From Thiomicrorhabdus sp963677355 (GTDB lineage: Bacteria > Pseudomonadota > Gammaproteobacteria > Thiomicrospirales > Thiomicrospiraceae), in the NCBI GenBank assembly GCA_963677355.2, contig CAXXXQ010000002.1:682001-746000 (forward strand): DNA of 64,000 nucleotides, read 5' to 3'. The translations under genes and the position numbers were made by a program. Shown here in pieces: positions 61,297 to 64,000 of this stretch; positions within the stretch are counted from its first letter, which is position 1, and every line of letters begins with the position of its first letter. The notes under the pieces are model-generated. The model searched no databases and was not told the origin of the DNA. It worked only from the letters and a program-made list of their open reading frames with translations.

Positions 61297-64000
61297 TTAG
61301 ATATTAAACTCAATCGTAGCAGGCGCCGCACTCAGCTCTTTTGCCGGAGGCGCAAAGTCTGTCAAATGGATACCGGCAACCGCTTCTTTATACTCATCTA
61401 AAGTCGGCGTACGCCCCAGAATCGTTGAAAGCACCACCACCGGCGTAGAAGCCAGTAAAGACTCCCCTTTCTTCTCATCCGAGTCTTCTACCACACGCCC
61501 TTGGAAAAGACGTGTAGAAGTTGCCATAACGGTATCTCCCTTCTCGGCTTTTTCCTGGTTACCCATACATAAGTTACAACCCGGACGCTCAAGGTACATC
61601 ATATTTTCATACTTCGTACGCGGAGCCGCTTTAGGATCAGCATCATCAAATTCGAAACCGGCATACTTTTGCAGGATCTCCCAGTCGCCCTCTGCTTTCA
61701 ACTCATCAACAATGTTATAAGTTGGCGGAGCAATGACCAGTGGAGCCTTGAACTCAACAGAGCCATTCTTCGCTTCTAAGTTTCTGAACATCTGCGCAAT
61801 AATTTGCATATCACCTTTGTGTACCATACATGATCCAACAAAACCTAGATCAACCGCTTTAGTTCCGCCATAGTAAGAAAGCCCGCGGATCGCATCATGC
61901 GTATAGCGCTTGGAAACATCCGGGTTATTGACATCCGGATCGGCAATCATCGGTTCATCAATTTGATCCAAATCCACCACTAATTCAGCATAGTATTTAG
62001 CATTTTCATCCGGTTTCAAAGCAGGAACGGCGCCAGATTTGATATCAGCAATACGCTTGTCGGCCTTATCAACCAATCCTTGGAGCATATGGACATCATT
62101 ATCCATGCCTTTTTCGATCATAATATTGATACGGCTCTTGGCAATTTCCAAAGACTCGATCAAAGTAGCATCTTCAGAAATATTGATAGAGGCTTTCGCC
62201 TTCATCTCAGCCGTCCAGTCCGTGAACGTAAAGGCTTGGTCTGCCAACAAGGTTCCGATATGCACTTCGATAATACGACCTTGGAAAACATTCTCGCCGA
62301 ACTCTTTCAGCATCTGTGCTTGAGTGGCGTGAACGACATCTCGGAAATCCATATGGCTCTTCATATGGCCTTTAAAAGTCACTTTTACCGATTCAGGAAT
62401 CGGCATGGTTGCCTCACCTGTCGCTAAAGCCAGAGCAACGGTTCCGGAGTCCGCCCCAAACGCCACCCCTTTTGACATACGAGTATGAGAGTCACCACCA
62501 ATAATGATATCTCTCTCATCAACGGTAATATCATTCAATACCTTATGAATAACATCGGTCATTGGGTGGTAAACATCTTTTGGATCACGGGCGGTAATCA
62601 AACCGAAATTATGCATAAAGCTCATTAGTTTCGGAATATTGGCCTGGGCTTTCGCATCCCAAACAGAAGCGGTGTGACAACCTGATTGATAAGCACCATC
62701 CACTGTTGGTGAAATCACCGTTGCCGCCATCGCCTCAAGCTCTTGAGCAGTCATTAGACCAGTCGTATCCTGCGAACCGACAATATTCACTTTGACACGC
62801 ACGTCAGAACCAGTATGCAACGGTGTATCAGAAGCGACACCGACCGCATTACGGTTGAAGATTTTTTCAACGGCCGTCAAGCCTTGACCATCATGAGAGA
62901 TCTCTTTGGCCGGAGCAAAAACCAGCGGCGCTTTTACACCCAAGGTTTCCGCCGCAAAACTCTGTAGCTTCTTACCGAACACAACTGCATAAGAACCACC
63001 AGAACGCATAAATTCAACTTTCTGCGGAGTGAATGAAGCTGAGATATCCGCCAATTCCTGATCACCGTTATAAAGTTTTTTCTCTTTGGTGTTAATAATC
63101 AATACGGTACCGGTTTCCACAGAATAAACCTGCTCTAAAATCGGATCACCATTGTCATCCAGTACCGGCTTGCCATCCGCATCCAATTTTTTAACCCAGT
63201 TTTTCAGGTCGATTCCGATACCACCGGTTACATCGACCGTGGTCAGGAAAATTGGTGAAATACCGTTAGTACCGGCAACAATAGGCGCCTTGTTAACAAA
63301 CGGAACATAAGGGCTAATTGGCTCACCCGTCCACAAAGCCACGTTATTCACACCGGACATACGCGACGAACCGACACCCATGGTGCCTTTTTCGGCAACC
63401 AACATCACTTTAGCGTCCGGATTGGCGGCTTGTAATTCTTTGATTTTATCCTGCGCTTCCGGCGAAATCATGCACTGGCCGTGCAATTCACGGTCTGAAC
63501 GAGAGTGAGCCTGATTCCCCGGAGAAAGCAGGTCAGTGGAGATGTCACCTTCCGCTGCGACATAAGTGACCACTTTAATCTCTTCAACCAGCTCAGGCAG
63601 TTTGGTGAAAAAGTCCGCTTGCGCGTAGCTTTCCAGAATGTCTTTGGCAATCAGATTGCCTGCTTTGAAAGCCGCTTCTAATCGCGCTGTGTCCGCTTCA
63701 TACAAGAAGACTTGAGTTTTCAGAACATCTGCAGCCGGTTTGGTAACAGCTTGATCGTCGGAAAGCGCCAGATCCAACAATACCTCGATAGAAGGCCCGC
63801 CCTTCATGTGCGACAATAATTCAAAAGCAAATTCTGGCGTAATCTCTTCAACAACCGCTTCGCCCAAGATAATCTCTTTTAAAAACTGCGCTTTGACACC
63901 TGCGGCAGGTGTTGTCCCCGGCAGAGTGTTGTAAATAAAAAATTGTAAGGAGTCTTCACGATTTTCATTGCCGGCATCTTTGATCTGGGCAATGATTTCT
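61297..64000 (-). CDS. acnB: Aconitate hydratase B (5' end outside window)
   Basis: About 900 codons are visible, and the frame is open through position 64000 (EIIAQIKDAGNENREDSLQF at the edge), so the TTG-started frame at 63867 is not the true start. Converts citrate to isocitrate, and in this type also 2-methylisocitrate. The N-terminal HEAT-like domain is partly missing from view. The swivel domain and catalytic part follow, with iron-sulfur ligands in GSCMVHKGDM and PGCNLCMGNQ. AcnB of E. coli is 865 residues, so a modest insertion (near DADGKPVLDDNGDPILEQ) makes this one longer. Confidence 0.95.
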   Translation of the reverse strand, partial: EIIAQIKDAGNENREDSLQFFIYNTLPGTTPAAGVKAQFLKEIILGEAVVEEITPEFAFELLSHMKGGPSIEVLLDLALSDDQAVTKPAADVLKTQVFLYEADTARLEAAFKAGNLIAKDILESYAQADFFTKLPELVEEIKVVTYVAAEGDISTDLLSPGNQAHSRSDRELHGQCMISPEAQDKIKELQAANPDAKVMLVAEKGTMGVGSSRMSGVNNVALWTGEPISPYVPFVNKAPIVAGTNGISPIFLTTVDVTGGIGIDLKNWVKKLDADGKPVLDDNGDPILEQVYSVETGTVLIINTKEKKLYNGDQELADISASFTPQKVEFMRSGGSYAVVFGKKLQSFAAETLGVKAPLVFAPAKEISHDGQGLTAVEKIFNRNAVGVASDTPLHTGSDVRVKVNIVGSQDTTGLMTAQELEAMAATVISPTVDGAYQSGCHTASVWDAKAQANIPKLMSFMHNFGLITARDPKDVYHPMTDVIHKVLNDITVDERDIIIGGDSHTRMSKGVAFGADSGTVALALATGEATMPIPESVKVTFKGHMKSHMDFRDVVHATQAQMLKEFGENVFQGRIIEVHIGTLLADQAFTFTDWTAEMKAKASINISEDATLIESLEIAKSRINIMIEKGMDNDVHMLQGLVDKADKRIADIKSGAVPALKPDENAKYYAELVVDLDQIDEPMIADPDVNNPDVSKRYTHDAIRGLSYYGGTKAVDLGFVGSCMVHKGDMQIIAQMFRNLEAKNGSVEFKAPLVIAPPTYNIVDELKAEGDWEILQKYAGFEFDDADPKAAPRTKYENMMYLERPGCNLCMGNQEKAEKGDTVMATSTRLFQGRVVEDSDEKKGESLLASTPVVVLSTILGRTPTLDEYKEAVAGIHLTDFAPPAKELSAAPATIEFNI

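Overview
The window reads as an intact stretch of gammaproteobacterial chromosome. Gene content and order (aromatic supraoperon gyrA-serC-pheA-hisC-tyrA-aroA-cmk-rpsA-ihfB, ubiG-mupP-yciK, tig-clpP-clpX-lon-hup, mfd-csiV, lolCD, AcnB) together with a sulfide:quinone-oxidoreductase-type flavoprotein fit a sulfur-oxidising chemolithoautotroph of the Thiomicrospira/Hydrogenovibrio/Thiomicrorhabdus kind. The genus is an inference from gene content; no rRNA is present.

Layout. 1-12307 (minus): pyrF (cut by the window edge), lapA, ihfB, rpsA, cmk, aroA, tyrA, hisC, pheA, serC, gyrA. This block joins nucleotide, serine and aromatic amino-acid synthesis with translation and DNA topology. 12578-14699 (plus): ubiG, mupP-like phosphatase, yciK-like SDR. 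14734-17738: a small accessory region with an unknown 95-residue gene, a decayed copy of the 3' end of an ABC ATPase gene, and a zinc-homeostasis module (COG0523 GTPase, His-rich dodecin-like protein, Zur, and a Zur-box-like operator between the two divergent genes). 17978-24193 (minus): four-gene Yej/Opp-type peptide importer. 24401-25180: fabI. 25435-26224: three tandem tRNA-Val/tRNA-Asp pairs, each followed by its own terminator. 26274-32567 (minus): hup, lon, clpX, clpP, tig (DNA packing and protein quality control). 32895-40662: DUF2892 protein, ABC-F ATPase, LolD and LolC/E, TRIC-type channel, SQR-like flavoprotein, RND-like membrane protein. 40691-44813 (plus): mfd and csiV-like gene. 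44917-48927: minC alone, then an exosortase with an adjacent C-terminally anchored surface protein and a divergent LuxR-type regulator. 49073-53634: small Gln-rich exported protein, DUF3087 protein, orphan ANTAR regulator, GGDEF-EAL protein. 53878-54177: tRNA-Gly, -Cys and -Leu, with a possible integration scar behind tRNA-Leu. 54319-64000: pgsA, uvrC, S49 peptidase, three-repeat lipoprotein, GGDEF protein, acnB (5' end outside the window).

The most interesting parts are the compact exosortase/substrate/LuxR locus, the zinc module flanked by direct repeats of the importer ATPase gene, the triple-repeat lipoprotein, and the repeats behind tRNA-Leu. No CRISPR array, intact prophage or insertion sequence was seen.
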